A DNA stretch of 64,000 bases. It comes from Drosophila persimilis (lineage: Eukaryota > Arthropoda > Insecta > Diptera > Drosophilidae). The notes beneath the pieces were generated by a model. That model was given only the letters and a program-made list of their open reading frames with translations, was not told the DNA's origin and ran no database searches. Positions 10,289 through 22,252 of the stretch are shown here, in pieces (the stretch's first letter is position 1; the number at the start of each line of letters is the position of its first letter). The stretch lies in contig NW_020825321.1 of NCBI RefSeq assembly GCF_003286085.1, forward strand, positions 1 through 64,000, given 5' to 3'. The translations under genes were made by a program, and so were the position numbers.

Positions 10289-12812
10289 CATTCTGATGGT
10301 GGGACCTACCATTCAAGAGGAATTATACTCGACACTGCTCCGTTTCCGTCTGCACAGGTTTGCCCTGACTGCTGATGTTAAAAAGATGTATCGCGAAGTG
10401 ATGGTGAACGAAGCGGATCGGCAGTTTCAGCTCATAGTGTGGAGAAGAGACCCTTCTGAATCCTTGAGATTTTACAAGCTCAACACTGTAACCTATGGGA
10501 CTGGACCAGCCCCATTCTTAGCTATCCGGTGTTTGAAAAGGTTGAGTGAGTCTGCGAAGCTCTCATTCCCTAGAGCTGCTAACGTTATTGGGTCCGACTT
10601 TTACGTCGATGACTTGTTGACTGGTGCTGCATGCGTAGAGGAGCTAAGGGCAATTAAGTCCGAAGTGTCTCAGGTTCTTCAGACCGCAGGGTTTGAGTTG
10701 ACTAAGTGGTTTTCAAACTCACCCGAGATCACCGCATCTGAGAGCACAGCCAAACCCATAACAATCTCGGATTCAGAGTCGACAAAGGCGTTAGGAATCT
10801 CATGGTTACCTACTGACGATGCCTTTAAGTTCAAAATTGACAATTCGGTTATGGGTCTCCGAGCGACAAAACGGAACATACTATCGGTGACATCAAAGTT
10901 GTTTGACCCCCTTGGTTTATTAAGTCCTATCGTTATAAAAGGCAAGATCCTATTGCAGGTGCTTTGGCTTAACAAACTAGATTGGGATGAGTCGATCCCG
11001 CTGCATTTGGAAACAGCGTGGAATAAGTTGAAAAATACACTATCTCAATTGGAAGACATATCCATATCTCGGTTTGTGTATTCCGATCCGATGTCACCGG
11101 TTCAAATACATGCCTTTGCTGACGCCTCCATGAGAGCGTATGGAGCGTGCGTTTATATACGTAGCAGAACTGCAGAAGGTTTAAAAGTATCATTGTTGAC
11201 TTCGAAATCCAAAGTAGCGCCGCTCAAGACCAAAACGCTCCCAAGGCTTGAGTTATGTGCCGCTCACCTTCTCGCAGATCTCTGTCACAGAATCAAGCCC
11301 CTATTAAACGTGCCCATTGAACGAGTCGTTTATTGGTCGGGTTCAGAGGTAACTCTCCATTGGATCCGGTCTCATCCATCGTCGTTGTCGACTTTCGTTT
11401 CAAATAGAGTGGCTGAGATTCAAGAGTGGTCAGATGATGCTACGTGGCGGCATGTACCCACGAAACAGAACCCAGCAGATATTGTCTCAAGAGGTTGTGA
11501 CGTCGACGAAATCGTTCAGTCAATTTGGTTCGAAGGACCATCATTTCTGAAAGAGGAAGAAGAAAACTGGCCCAAGAACGCTCATTTCGAACACTCCGAT
11601 GATCTTCAGCTGGAAAAGAGGAAGACTGCGGTCGGGCTGGCCGCGGCTGTGCGAGGTTCGGAGCTGTTAGATGTCATCGAGGGATTCTCGTCACACCTCA
11701 AACTGCTTAGAGTGTTCGTGTATGTGTTCCGCTTTATAAGAAAATGTAAAGACCCAAGCCTAAAATTCGAAAAAACTATCTCACCGACCGAATACAATGA
11801 AGCCTTTTATAAAATTGTCGAAATCGTCCAGAATCACGAGTATCAAGGAGAAATCGAAAAGGTTAGGAAAGGATATACAATTGGTCCTAGTCTTCAGCGG
11901 TTGAACCCATTCATCCATGAAGACACAGGGACTTGGTGTAACTTTTCGTTGTTGCGAGTGGGGGGGCGACTAGCCAAAGCTCCTATATCATACGATGCCA
12001 AGTTTCCTCTGCTTTTGACTAAGCGCTCGCAATTCGTGCGAAGCTATATTCGTCATCTGCACCATTCGAATTTTCATGTCGGCCCACGAGCACTTGTGAG
12101 CATCCTTCGACAGAGCGTGTGGATAGTGAACGCTCAGGAGGTCTGCCGTCAGACAGTTCGATCATGTATGCGCTGTTTTAAATGCAAGCCTCGATTGCTG
12201 ACGCAACTCATGTGGAATTTACCCGCAGATCGACTCCGTGCTCTCCGCCCATTTTCAATTTGCGGCGTTGATTTTTGTGGACCAGTGCACACGACATTGA
12301 AAATTCGCGGAAGGCCCCCATACAAGTCATACATTGCGCTTTTTGTTTGTTTTGCGTCCAAGGCGGTTCACCTAGAAATAGTTTCCGATCTAACCACTGA
12401 TTGTTTTTTGTTGGCTTTTCAAAGGTTCGTCGGGCGCCGAGGATATCCCCAAGTCGTTCATTGCGACAACGGGACGAACTTCGTCGGAGCGAGCCGCCAT
12501 CTCAGCGCTCTGCGGATCAGACTCAAGGAGCAGGGAGACGCAATTCGCGACTATGCGTCAAAAAACGGATGCGAATTTGCGTTCATACCGCCGCGAGCTC
12601 CTCACATGGGAGGGCTATGGGAGGCAGGTGTAAAAACTGCCAAGAGCCTACTCCTACGGGCGGTAGGCAGCGCGCTCCTAACCGCCGAAGAGCTCGCCAC
12701 AGTCCTCGTCGGCATCGAGGCCATAATGAACTCGAGGCCGCTGGGAGCCATCAGCCAAGATACAAGCGACGGCGAGGCCCTAACACCCGGGCACCTGCTG
12801 ACAGGCGGGTAG
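10275..12812 (+). pseudogene. BEL-1 pol: RT, RNase H-like, integrase, first body
   Basis: Main Pol block. RT: DVKKMYREV near residue 34 and catalytic FYVDDLLTG near residue 110. The Pao RNase H-like region has HAFADASMRAYGACVY near residue 278 and LPRLELCAAHLLAD near 322. Integrase: an H2C2 zinc domain (residues about 594-640, ...CMRCFKCK), D in CGVDFCGP and D in HCDNGTNF; E in GGLWEAGVKTAK. It keeps 12 residues (KWFSNSPEITAS) that the second body has lost. It ends at a TAG (12810-12812) that replaces the TCG of the second body. The upstream deletion means no full Pol can be made. Confidence 0.92.
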
Positions 12813-13101
12813 CTCATCGCCCCCCTCAGTCAGGCAAGCGTTTTGGCAGCGATGGTCCCGCGAATATGTCCTGGGGCTTCAAATTCGGGGCAAATGGCAC
12901 CAGCAGCAACCGAACCTCGAGGAAGGAGACCTCGTCATCGTGGCCGAGGACAATCTGCCGCCTCAGGAGTGGCTCGTGGGGAGGGTCATCGCCACGCACG
13001 CAGGAGAGGACGGCATGGTCAGGGTCGTCGAAATAAGGACTAGCACTGGAGCGGTTTTTCGGCGGCCCATACACAAATTAGCGCCGCTCCCAATGTGTTG
13101 A
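12813..13101 (+). pseudogene. BEL-1 integrase C-terminal domain, first body
   Basis: DUF5641-like C-terminal domain of BEL integrases (QAFWQRWSREYVLGLQ ... RRPIHKLAPLPMC). It lacks about 69 bp near 12825 that are present in the second body. It ends with the TGA at 13099-13101, 28 bp before the middle LTR. The intervening GC-rich stretch (CGGGGCCGG) is the likely polypurine tract. Confidence 0.8.
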
Positions 13102-13129
13102 AGCCGATGCAGGCGTTCAACGGGGCCGG

Positions 13130-13422
13130 TGTTGCGTGACCTTCCATCCATGGCCACAATGATTAGTTATTGATCTGAATTATGAAGTCTAGTGTAAGTT
13201 AGGCTAGGGCAAAGCGGGAGCGCAATAAAAGCTCGCTCTCTCGCTCTTGGCGAATTCGCCCCGCTTTGCCACCGTAGGATAGCTAGAGTAAGAGATTTGA
13301 ATTGTGAAGAAAATATAGTTGTTCGCCAACCTTGAAAGATCGAGCGTATCAAGTTTTTCGCCCCGCCAAATAAATAATTTAAATTACAGCCACCCAAAGT
13401 TTTCGGTAACTGATTAGTTACC
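13130..13422 (+). repeat. BEL-1 middle LTR, 3' end rearranged
   Basis: Matches the other LTRs from TGTTGCGTG to CTGATTAG, but then reads TTACCGGGCGCCCCC. The last ~20 bp, including the terminal CA, and the first base of the primer-binding site are replaced. Shared by both bodies, it serves as 3' LTR of the first and 5' LTR of the second. The damaged edge would block normal integration of the second body. Confidence 0.9.
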
Positions 13423-13860
13423 GGGCGCCCCCGGGTGGACTGTAAAGTGAATTATAGGCAACAAAAAACAAGTGACAGTGACACAAGAAATTGCAGTATA
13501 CATATGCAAACATATTCGTTGCCCGCGTCGTGTGTGTGTGCAATCGGCAATCAATTTTTTGTAAAATATCATCGCGTCGGTCGCGCAAACAATAATTTTT
13601 GTGCAAATTCTGCTACCGCCGAGGGATGCCCTGCGAAAAAGACAGGAAAGTAGCAGTTGGATTCAAAAATCCAAAAGAGGAATCAGAGGTATTTGTGCAG
13701 AAAATTGAAGGCTGAGCAAAAGACATTCAGATCTCTCTTTGAGGTGTTTTGTGCTGAAAACATTGCACATCGCCTTCAATTCTAGGCACAGACGTATGAT
13801 ACATATATAGTAGAGCTTGATTGCATGCATATTGTTAGTAATTGCATAAATATAACTAAA

Positions 13861-14972
13861 ACGAGGGGGAACGTTGTGAGTTGCTGCGGACACCGCAACT
13901 CTACGGTTATACCCGATACTAAGTCAGTATGGCTCTCCTCCGGCAGACGCCGCTAATATTAAACGACACGACAAAGAGTGCGTGCGAGAGAGACAGAAAA
14001 TCAGTCTGAGCGTGACGTCGGGCGCTGCGTAGCCACTGCAAATTGATTTGTTCCTTTTGGCTTTAAAAATGATCTGATCTGATCCAGATTCAGCAATCTA
14101 ATAGATATGGTCATTATCTATGATTCTGCGTTTTTAGTTTTCTCAAATCTGCAATATTGTGGATGCAACAGATTTTCGTCCTTTGTGGGGGCGGATGGGG
14201 GTGGGGCGAAATTCTGAGATATACGTTTTATAGTGACATCTTAAAGGAGTGTGTGTACCAAATTTGGTTACTCTAGCCTTAATAGTCTCTGAGATTTGTG
14301 GTTGCCTCAGATTTTCGTCCTTTGCGGGGGCGGAAGGGGGTGTGGCGAAATTTGGACAGGAAACGGTCAAGGTCCGATATCACAGGAGTGTGGATACCAA
14401 ATTTGGTTGCTCTGGCTTTTATAGGTTCTGAGATCCTTGAACTCATATTTTGCAATTGGCAAAACCGACCATGAAACCTGTGTGTTAGAGTGAGACAGAG
14501 CGAGAAAGAGTGAAATTGTTTTCGTGATTCTGGCTGTAATAATTATACGATCTGGTTCAGATTTTGCACTCTAGAAGATATAGTCATCTTCTACGATTCT
14601 GCGATTAGTTTTCTCGTATCTTTAAAATTGTGGATGCCACAGATTTTCGCCCTTTGTGGGGGCGGAAGTGGGCGGGGCAAAGTTTTGAAATATTTTTGGA
14701 GCAGTGACATATCAGAGAAGTCTGGATCCAAAACATCGTTGCTCTAGCTCTTATAGTCTTTGAGCATTAGGCGCTGAAGGGGACGGACAGACGGACAGAC
14801 GGACGGACGGACGGACGGACAGACAGACAGGGCTCAATCGACTCGGCTATTGATGCTGATCAAGAATATATATACTTTATAGGGTCGGAAACGATTCCTT
14901 CTGGACGTTACACACATCCACTTTTACCACAAATCTAATATACCCCAATACTCATTTTGAGTATCGGGTATA
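13861..14972 (-). mobile_element. DINE-1/ISY-like Helitron, copy 3 (full length, empty site known)
   Basis: About 1112 bp in reverse orientation. Hairpin GAGTTGC...GCAACTC at 13878-13901; the TATACCC end is at about 14972. The first BEL-1 body supplies the empty site: at 7507-7520 the host reads ACTAAAAACATAAAT without interruption. Comparison gives insertion into an A-run with at most 2 bp of duplication. It carries the GACA microsatellite (14783-14828) and a GA-rich block (about 14486-14515). Confidence 0.93.
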
Positions 14973-15333
14973 AACATAAATACATACATACATATCGACA
15001 CAAACAGACATACATATGTGAACCGCTATTTGGACGCAACAGTTATATGTACATACATACATACATCTTTCGTTTACTGCAATCACTGTCGCCCCTCCCC
15101 CCCCCTCCCCCCCCCCCCCCCCACCATTTTATTTTGTTCTACATTTCTCGGCGTTAGAACCTCTCAAAGTTTGTTCGTTCGTTCACCCAAGCCACGGCGT
15201 ATAGAAAATATCCACACATACATACAAGCAGCAGCACCGGTGCATTATTTCGTTTTCGCTTTCGCTTCTCCACTGCTGCTTGCGTTGTATTTGTTGGGAG
15301 AATTTTCGTTGCCGCTCTTGAGCTTAACGGTGC

Positions 15334-15498
15334 GCCAAGTGACGCGCTACCCTGTATCTAACGGGTATATTGTTTTCGGCTGTTACTTGCCAAGTGACGC
15401 GCTACCCTGTATCTAACGGGTATATTGTTTTTGGCTGTTACTTGCCAAGTGACGCGCTACCCTGTATCTAACGGGTATATTGTTTTCGGCTGTTACTT
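15334..15498 (+). repeat. 55-bp tandem repeat x3, second body
   Basis: Same three-copy array as at 7868-8032, including the same internal C/T difference in the middle copy. This points to descent of both bodies from one parent. Confidence 0.92.
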
Positions 15499-15637
15499 GC
15501 AACAACTCTTTCCCTTGATACCTCGTGCCTCGACATTCAATTAAAATTCGTTTTCGATTATCGTTCTCGTTCAAAAATTTTAAATTTAAAAAAAAAAAAA
15601 AAAATAAAATAAATAAATAAATGAAAACACAACCATT

Positions 15638-16885
15638 ATGGCAGAAAAAAGTAAACCCACTCTTGAAGACTTAAAGATTAAGCTCAAAAGTAGAGTAAAA
15701 AGCATTCGCCGCTTAGAGGATCGATTAGATCAAGGGTCGATTCCTTTGCAATTACCGGAATTACAATGTAGATTAGATTGTTTGAATGCTTCAATTGAAA
15801 AGGCTAACCATTTGCAGGAGCAAATCGAGGATATAACAGGTGATGATGCATATGCAGCCGAGTTGGAAGAGCTGATAATTGTCACCAAAGGAAAGATAAT
15901 GTCGCTTATCGCCGCCTTTGATGCAGCAAGCGAGACGAAGCCAGTGTCTTCCTCAGCCCCAACTCATGCTAGACTTCCGAAATTGGCATTACCCAAATTT
16001 AGTGGTAAACACTCGGAATTCAAAAATTTCATTAGCCTTTTTGAAAGACTAGTCCATAGCGACAACAGCATACCGGTGATCGAAAAATTTAATCATTTGA
16101 TTTCGTGTCTCTCTGATGAAGCATTAGGAACAATAAAGGCGTTCCAAGTCACCGAGGCAAATTATGAAAAGGCCATGGCTGGCCTAAAACGAGTATATGA
16201 CAACGATTATTTGATTTTCACAAATAATATTTCCACATTGTTCAATCTGCCGAGAATGTCGCATCAATCTGCATCATCTCTAAGAACTCTAATCGATACT
16301 GTTTCGTCGATTTACGGATCGTTACTGTCGATCGGAGATGATACAAAAATTTCGAATGCAATGCTCATTCATCTCGTTTTAAACAGAGTCGACCCAGTGA
16401 CGAAACAAAAGTGGGATGAACAGCTTACTTATGAGAAGTTGCCGCTTTGGTCCGACTTTGAGAAAGTCTTGAATCGTCGATACCAGCATCTGTCTGCTGA
16501 AGAATCGACCAAGCCAAGGCAAGACAAAGTCATGCCAAGCAAGCAACATAATCACAGTTCATTTGCTTGTTCTTCCACTTCCACCAACAGTAGAACTCAG
16601 CAAACTTGTAGCTACTGCAATTCAGGAGACCATGTAGTATCAAATTGCCCTTCATTTTCGCGTCTCTCGGTGATGCAAAGGTTTGAGTTTGCTAAGTCGG
16701 CATCCCTATGCATTAATTGTCTGCGAAAAGGTCACGCCGCTCACATCATACATTATTGCATCGATACACAGTGTCGGCTAATAGTCTCGCGTTACCACCA
16801 CCCCAAGAGAGTCCTTCTCCTCCATCAAATCAGAATCAACCTTCCACGTCACATGTTTTGCATGCGACAGCGTTGGACAGGGTAA
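15638..16885 (+). pseudogene. BEL-1 gag, second body
   Basis: 415-residue frame that appears identical in sequence to the first-body gag, with the DUF1759-like core, the intact first zinc knuckle and the broken second knuckle (frame lost near 16745-16760). The shared frameshift shows the lesion predates the tandem arrangement. Confidence 0.88.
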
Positions 16886-17232
16886 TTCTGGCTACGTCGA
16901 TCGTAAGCGTCCGAACTAAGAGCGGTGAACACATTCTGGCCAGAGCTCTGCTCGACTCTGGATCACAAACAAATTTCATTACCGAGGACCTCGCTAATCG
17001 CTTACAGATCCGTAGAGAGGAGTCCTGTATTAACTTGCTTGGAATTGGTGAATCTAATTCTCAAGTAAAGGATAAAATACACACAGTGGTGAAGTCGCGA
17101 ATAAATGGTAGTGAGTTCTCCTTTGATTTTTGGATCCTGAAATCAATTTCAGGTTATCACCCTGACCAGTCAGTGAATGTGACTGACTGGCGAATCCCAG
17201 AGAACCTACCACTGGCAGACCCTTATTTCTAA
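16717..17232 (+). pseudogene. BEL-1 protease region, second body
   Basis: Same +1 frame as at 9248-9763, with protease motif ALLDSGSQTNFI and the same TAA (17230-17232) inside the Pol frame after PLADPYF. Confidence 0.87.
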
Positions 17233-17250
17233 AAGCCACAAAGAATAGAT

Positions 17251-20205
17251 ATGTTAATTGGAGCAGAATCGTTCTTTGAATTATTAGCTGTTGGTCAAAT
17301 TAAACAAGGTCCTGACTTTCCAACTCTTCAGAAACTTGGTTGGGTTGTGTCGGGAAAATATGTTTCCAGGAGTTCTGCTCCTCAAATTACAAACAGTTTG
17401 AGTTGCAGTGAAGATTTGCTAGTATCCATCGATAGGACCTTGAAAAAGTTTTGGTCACTGGAAGAAATGCCATCTACCAAGAAAATTGCCACACCTGAAC
17501 ACAAGCTATGTGAAGAACACTATCGTAAGACGACTCAGGTACTATCATCAGGTCGGTTCGAAGTAAGGCTCCCGTTTAAATCAGATCCAAATTGTTTAGG
17601 CAACTCCTTTGAGGTTGCGAAACGGCGGTTTTTGTCGCTTGAAAGACGATTGCATCGTGACCCTGAGTTGAAGAAAATGTACTTGGAATTCATGGAAGAG
17701 TACCTCTCCTTAGGTCATATGTCTCCTACTGACAATACGATTCCTTCTACTCCACACTACGTAATCCCTCATCAGTGTGTTCTGAGGCCCCAAAGTACGT
17801 CTACCAAGCTCCGAGTCGTGTTCGATGCTTCGTCCAAGACGTCCTCACAGGTGGCCTTAAATGACATTCTGATGGTGGGACCTACCATTCAAGAGGAATT
17901 ATACTCGACACTGCTCCGTTTCCGTCTGCACAGGTTTGCCCTGACTGCTGATGTTAAAAAGATGTATCGCGAAGTGATGGTGAACGAAGCGGATCGGCAG
18001 TTTCAGCTCATAGTGTGGAGAAGAGACCCTTCTGAATCCTTGAGATTTTACAAGCTCAACACTGTAACCTATGGGACTGGACCAGCCCCATTCTTAGCTA
18101 TCCGGTGTTTGAAAAGGTTGAGTGAGTCTGCGAAGCTCTCATTCCCTAAAGCTGCTAACGTTATTGGGTCCGACTTTTACGTCGATGACTTGTTGACTGG
18201 TGCTGCATGCGTAGAGGAGCTAAGGGCAATTAAGTCCGAAGTGTCTCAGGTTCTTCAGACCGCAGGGTTTGAGTTGACTGAGAGCACAGCCAAACCCATA
18301 ACAATCTCGGATTCAGAGTCGACAAAGGCGTTAGGAATCTCATGGTTACCTACTGACGATGCCTTTAAGTTCAAAATTGACAATTCGGTTATGGGTCTCC
18401 GAGCGACAAAACGGAACATACTATCGGTGACATCAAAGTTGTTTGACCCCCTTGGTTTATTAAGTCCTATCGTTATAAAAGGCAAGATCCTATTGCAGGA
18501 GCTTTGGCTTAACAAACTAGATTGGGATGAGTCGATCCCGCTGCATTTGGAAACAGCGTGGAATAAGTTGAAAAATACACTATCTCAATTGGAAGACATA
18601 TCCATATCTCGGTTTGTGTATTCCGATCCGATGTCACCGGTTCAAATACATGCCTTTGCTGACGCCTCCATGAGAGCGTATGGAGCGTGCGTTTATATAC
18701 GTAGCAGAACTGCAGAAGGTTTAAAAGTATCATTGTTGACTTCGAAATCCAAAGTAGCGCCGCTCAAGACCAAAACGCTCCCAAGGCTTGAGTTATGTGC
18801 CGCTCACCTTCTCGCAGATCTCTGTCACAGAATCAAGCCCCTATTAAACGTGCCCATTGAACGAGTCGTTTATTGGTCGGGTTCAGAGGTAACTCTCCAT
18901 TGGATCCGGTCTCATCCATCGTCGTTGTCGACTTTCGTTTCAAATAGAGTGGCTGAGATTCAAGAGTGGTCAGATGATGCTACGTGGCGGCATGTACCCA
19001 CGAAACAGAACCCAGCAGATATTGTCTCAAGAGGTTGTGACGTCGACGAAATCGTTCAGTCAATTTGGTTCGAAGGACCATCATTTCTGAAAGAGGAAGA
19101 AGAAAACTGGCCCAAGAACGCTCATTTCGAACACTCCGATGATCTTCAGCTGGAAAAGAGGAAGACTGCGGTCGGGCTGGCCGCGGCTGTGCGAAGTTCG
19201 GAGCTGTTAGATGTCATCGAGGGATTCTCGTCACACCTCAAACTGCTTAGAGTGTTCGTGTATGTGTTCCGCTTTATAAGAAAATGTAAAGACCCAAGCC
19301 TAAAATTCGAAAAAACTATCTCACCGACCGAATACAATGAAGCCTTTTATAAAATTGTCGAAATCGTCCAGAATCACGAGTATCAAGGAGAAATCGAAAA
19401 GGTTAGGAAAGGATCTACAATTGGTCCTAGTCTTCAGCGGTTGAACCCATTCATCCATGAAGACACAGGGACTTGGTGTAACTTTTCGTTGTTGCGAGTG
19501 GGGGGGCGACTAGCCAAAGCTCCTATATCATACGATGCCAAGTTTCCTCTGCTTTTGACTAAGCGCTCGCAATTCGTGCGAAGCTATATTCGTCATCTGC
19601 ACCATTCGAATTTTCATGTCGGCCCACGAGCACTTGTGAGCATCCTTCGACAGAGCGTGTGGATAGTGAACGCTCAGGAGGTCTGCCGTCAGACAGTTCG
19701 ATCATGTATGCGCTGTTTTAAATGCAAGCCTCGATTGCTGACGCAACTCATGGGGAATTTACCCGCAGATCGACTCCGTGCTCTCCGCCCATTTTCAATT
19801 TGCGGCGTTGATTTTTGTGGACCAGTGCACACGACATTGAAAATTCGCGGAAGGCCCCCATACAAGTCATACATTGCGCTTTTTGTTTGTTTTGCGTCCA
19901 AGGCGGTTCACCTAGAAATAGTTTCCGATCTAACCACTGATTGTTTTTTGTTGGCTTTTCAAAGGTTCGTCGGGCGCCGAGGATATCCCCAAGTCGTTCA
20001 TTGCGACAACGGGACGAACTTCGTCGGAGCGAGCCGCCATCTCAGCGCTCTGGGGATCAGACTCAAGGAGCAGGGAGACGCAATTCGCGACTTTGCGTCA
20101 AAAAACGGATGCGAATTTGCGTTCATACCGCCGCGAGCTCCTCACATGGGAGGGCTATGGGAGGCAGGTGTAAAAACTGCCAAGAGCCTACTCCTAGGGC
20201 GGTAG
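17251..20205 (+). pseudogene. BEL-1 pol: RT, RNase H-like, integrase, second body
   Basis: 984-residue block. It keeps the RT fingers lost from the first body (HYVIPHQCVLRP, VVFDASSKTSS) and has catalytic FYVDDLLTG near residue 308, the RNase H-like FADASMRAYGA near 468, an H2C2 zinc domain near 783-830 and integrase D, D, E residues near 852, 916 and 963. A 36-bp in-frame deletion after AGFELT removes 12 residues just past the RT active site. A one-base loss at about 20197 shifts the frame, giving a stop at 20205. It is the better preserved of the two bodies but still broken, and cut off from Gag by the shared stop and frameshift. Confidence 0.92.
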
Positions 20206-20702
20206 GCAGCGCGCTCCTAACCGCCGAAGAGCTCGCCACAGTCCTCGTCGGCATCGAGTCCATAATGAACTCGAGGCCGCTGGGAGCCATCAGCCAAGAT
20301 CCAAGCGACGGCGAGGCCCTAACACCCGGGCACCTGCTGACAGGCGGGTCGCTCATCGCCCCCCCAGCAAAGCGGACTCCGGACCAGGAGAGTCTCAGTT
20401 GCTTGCGGCAATGGCGACTTGTCTCGTCAGTCAGGCAAGCGTTTTGGCAGCGATGGTCCCGCGAATATGTCCTGGGGCTTCAAATTCGGGGCAAATGGCA
20501 CCAGCAGCAACCGAACCTCGAGGAAGGAGACCTCGTCATCGTGGCCGAGGACAATCTGCCACCTCAGGAGTGGCTCGTGGGGAGGGTCATCGCCACGCAC
20601 GCAGGAGAGGACGGCATGGTCAGGGTCATCGAAATAAGGACTAGCACTGGAGCGGTTTTTCGGCGACCCATACACAAATTAGCGCCGCTCCCAATGTGTT
20701 GA
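20198..20702 (+). pseudogene. BEL-1 integrase C-terminal domain, second body
   Basis: Frame that resumes after the one-base loss. It covers the end of the integrase core (SIMNSRPLGAIS) and the whole DUF5641-like C-terminal domain, ending LAPLPMC at 20702. It retains the ~69 bp deleted in the first body, so it shows the complete domain. Confidence 0.85.
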
Positions 20703-20730
20703 AGCCGATGCAGGCGTTCAACGGGGCCGG

Positions 20731-21039
20731 TGTTGCGTGACCTTCCATCCATGGCCACAATGATTAGTTATTGATCTGAATTATGAAGTCTAGTGTAAGT
20801 TAGGCTAGGGCAAAGCGGGAGCGCAATAAAAGCTCGCTCTCTCGCTCTTGGCGAATTCGCCCCGCTTTGCCACCGTAGGATAGCTAGAGTAAGAGATTTG
20901 AATTGTGAAGAAAATATAGTTGTTCGCCAACCTTGAAAGATCGAGCGTATCAAGTTTTTCGCCCCGCCAAATAAATAATTTAAATTACAGCCACCCAAAG
21001 TTTTCGGTAACTGATTAGAAAAACTCTTCTAATTTTTCA
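20731..21039 (+). repeat. BEL-1 3' LTR
   Basis: 309 bp, TGTTGCGTG...TTTTTCA, the undamaged reference copy. AATAAA signals lie near 20825 and 20969. It is followed by CAGAC at 21040-21044, matching 6773-6777. Confidence 0.95.
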
Positions 21040-22247
21040 CAGACATATTCGGACTTGAAACCGAATCGATAACAACTAATAATTTTTATAGGCAAGAGCT
21101 AAGATTGAAGGATAACAACCCGGTATACACAAAAAATTATAGAATTCCACACGCACACAAAGACGAAATCAATAAACAGGTAGAAAAACTCATTCTGGAC
21201 AAAATAGTAGAACCATCAGTTTCGGAGTACAATAGTCCAATACTACTTGTACCCAAAAAAGGTCTCCCAGGATCTGAAAATAAAAGATGGCGTTTAGTCA
21301 TTGACTATCGTCAAATAAACAAAAAATTATTGTCCGATAAATTTCCACTTCCAAGAATAGATGATATTCTTGATCAGTTGGGTAGAGCCAAATATTTTTC
21401 ATGTCTAGATTTAATGTCTGGATTTCATCAAATAGAGCTGAAACAACACTCTAGAGATTTAACGTCCTTTTCAACGAGCAATGGCTCGTACCAATTCACT
21501 AGACTACCTTATGGTCTTAAAATAGCGCCAAATTCCTTTCAAAGAATGATGACAATTGCTTTTTCTGGACTTAATACTTCACAAGCATTCTTGTATATGG
21601 ATGACCGAATAGTCATCGGTTGTTCCGAAAACCACATGATCAAAAACTTAACAGACGTTTTTGATTTGTGTAGGAAAAACAACCTTAAGCTACATCCAGA
21701 AAAATTCGCTTTCTTCATGCACGAAGTGACTTTTCTAGGCCACAAGTGCACTGATCAAGGCATTTTGCCCGACGATAAAGAATATGACGTCATCGAAAAA
21801 TATCCAGTCCCTACAGACGCAGATAGCGCTAGAAGATTCGTTGCATTTTGCAATTACTATAGACGTTTCATCAAAAATTTCGCCGACTATTCACGGCACA
21901 TAACTCGATTATGTAAAAAGAATGTCACCTTTCAATGGACAGATGAATGCCAAAATGCATTCGATTACTTAAAGAAGGCTTTAATTAAACCCACATTATT
22001 AAAATATCCAGATTTCAATAAAGAATTTTGCATAATTACAGATGCAAGTAAACACGCATGTGGAGCTGTTCTAACACAAAAATATGGAGATAAACATCTC
22101 CCAGTTGCATATGCTTCACGCTCATTTACCAAAGGTGAAAGCAACAAAACTACTACAGAACAAGAGTTAGCAGCAATTCACTGGGCAATTACACATTACA
22201 GACCATATATTTATGGAAAACATTTTACAGTAAAGACAGACCACTAA
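21040..22247 (+). pseudogene. gypsy-1 pol: RT and RNase H
   Basis: Downstream half of the element split by BEL-1; the frame is open from the target duplication and the first ATG is at 21105. RT motifs: WRLVIDYRQINKK near residue 64, LDLMSGFHQIEL near 108, catalytic YMDD near 164 (followed by R where an aliphatic residue is usual). The RNase H domain has ITDASKHACGAVL near 311 and ends KTDH. A one-base shift at 22247 separates it from the integrase block. The similarity is to the 412/mdg1 group. Confidence 0.9.
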
Positions 22248-22252
22248 CTTAT

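Larger units (their letters stand above)
13423..15637 (+). other. BEL-1 second body: leader, split by DINE-1
   Basis: Same leader as 7078-8168, interrupted at 13860 by DINE-1 and resumed at about 14973. It has a longer C-run (15095-15122) and the same three 55-bp repeats. No supported ORF. Confidence 0.85.
6778..21039 (+). mobile_element. BEL-1 tandem: LTR-body-LTR-body-LTR
   Basis: Three LTRs (6778-7077, 13130-about 13420, 20731-21039) enclose two BEL/Pao bodies. The outer ends are flanked by the same 5-bp duplication CAGAC and both outer LTRs have TG/CA ends. No flanking repeat is seen at the middle LTR, so the two bodies share it. This is the product expected from unequal LTR-LTR recombination, or from integration of a two-body intermediate. 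Both bodies are coding-dead and share key lesions. Confidence 0.93.

Noticed and set aside
12401-13036. 211-codon frame overlapping BEL-1 integrase
   Set aside because: Out of frame with the integrase motifs, Arg/Ser-rich shadow peptide; only part of the equivalent frame in the second body (after 20198) is real Pol.
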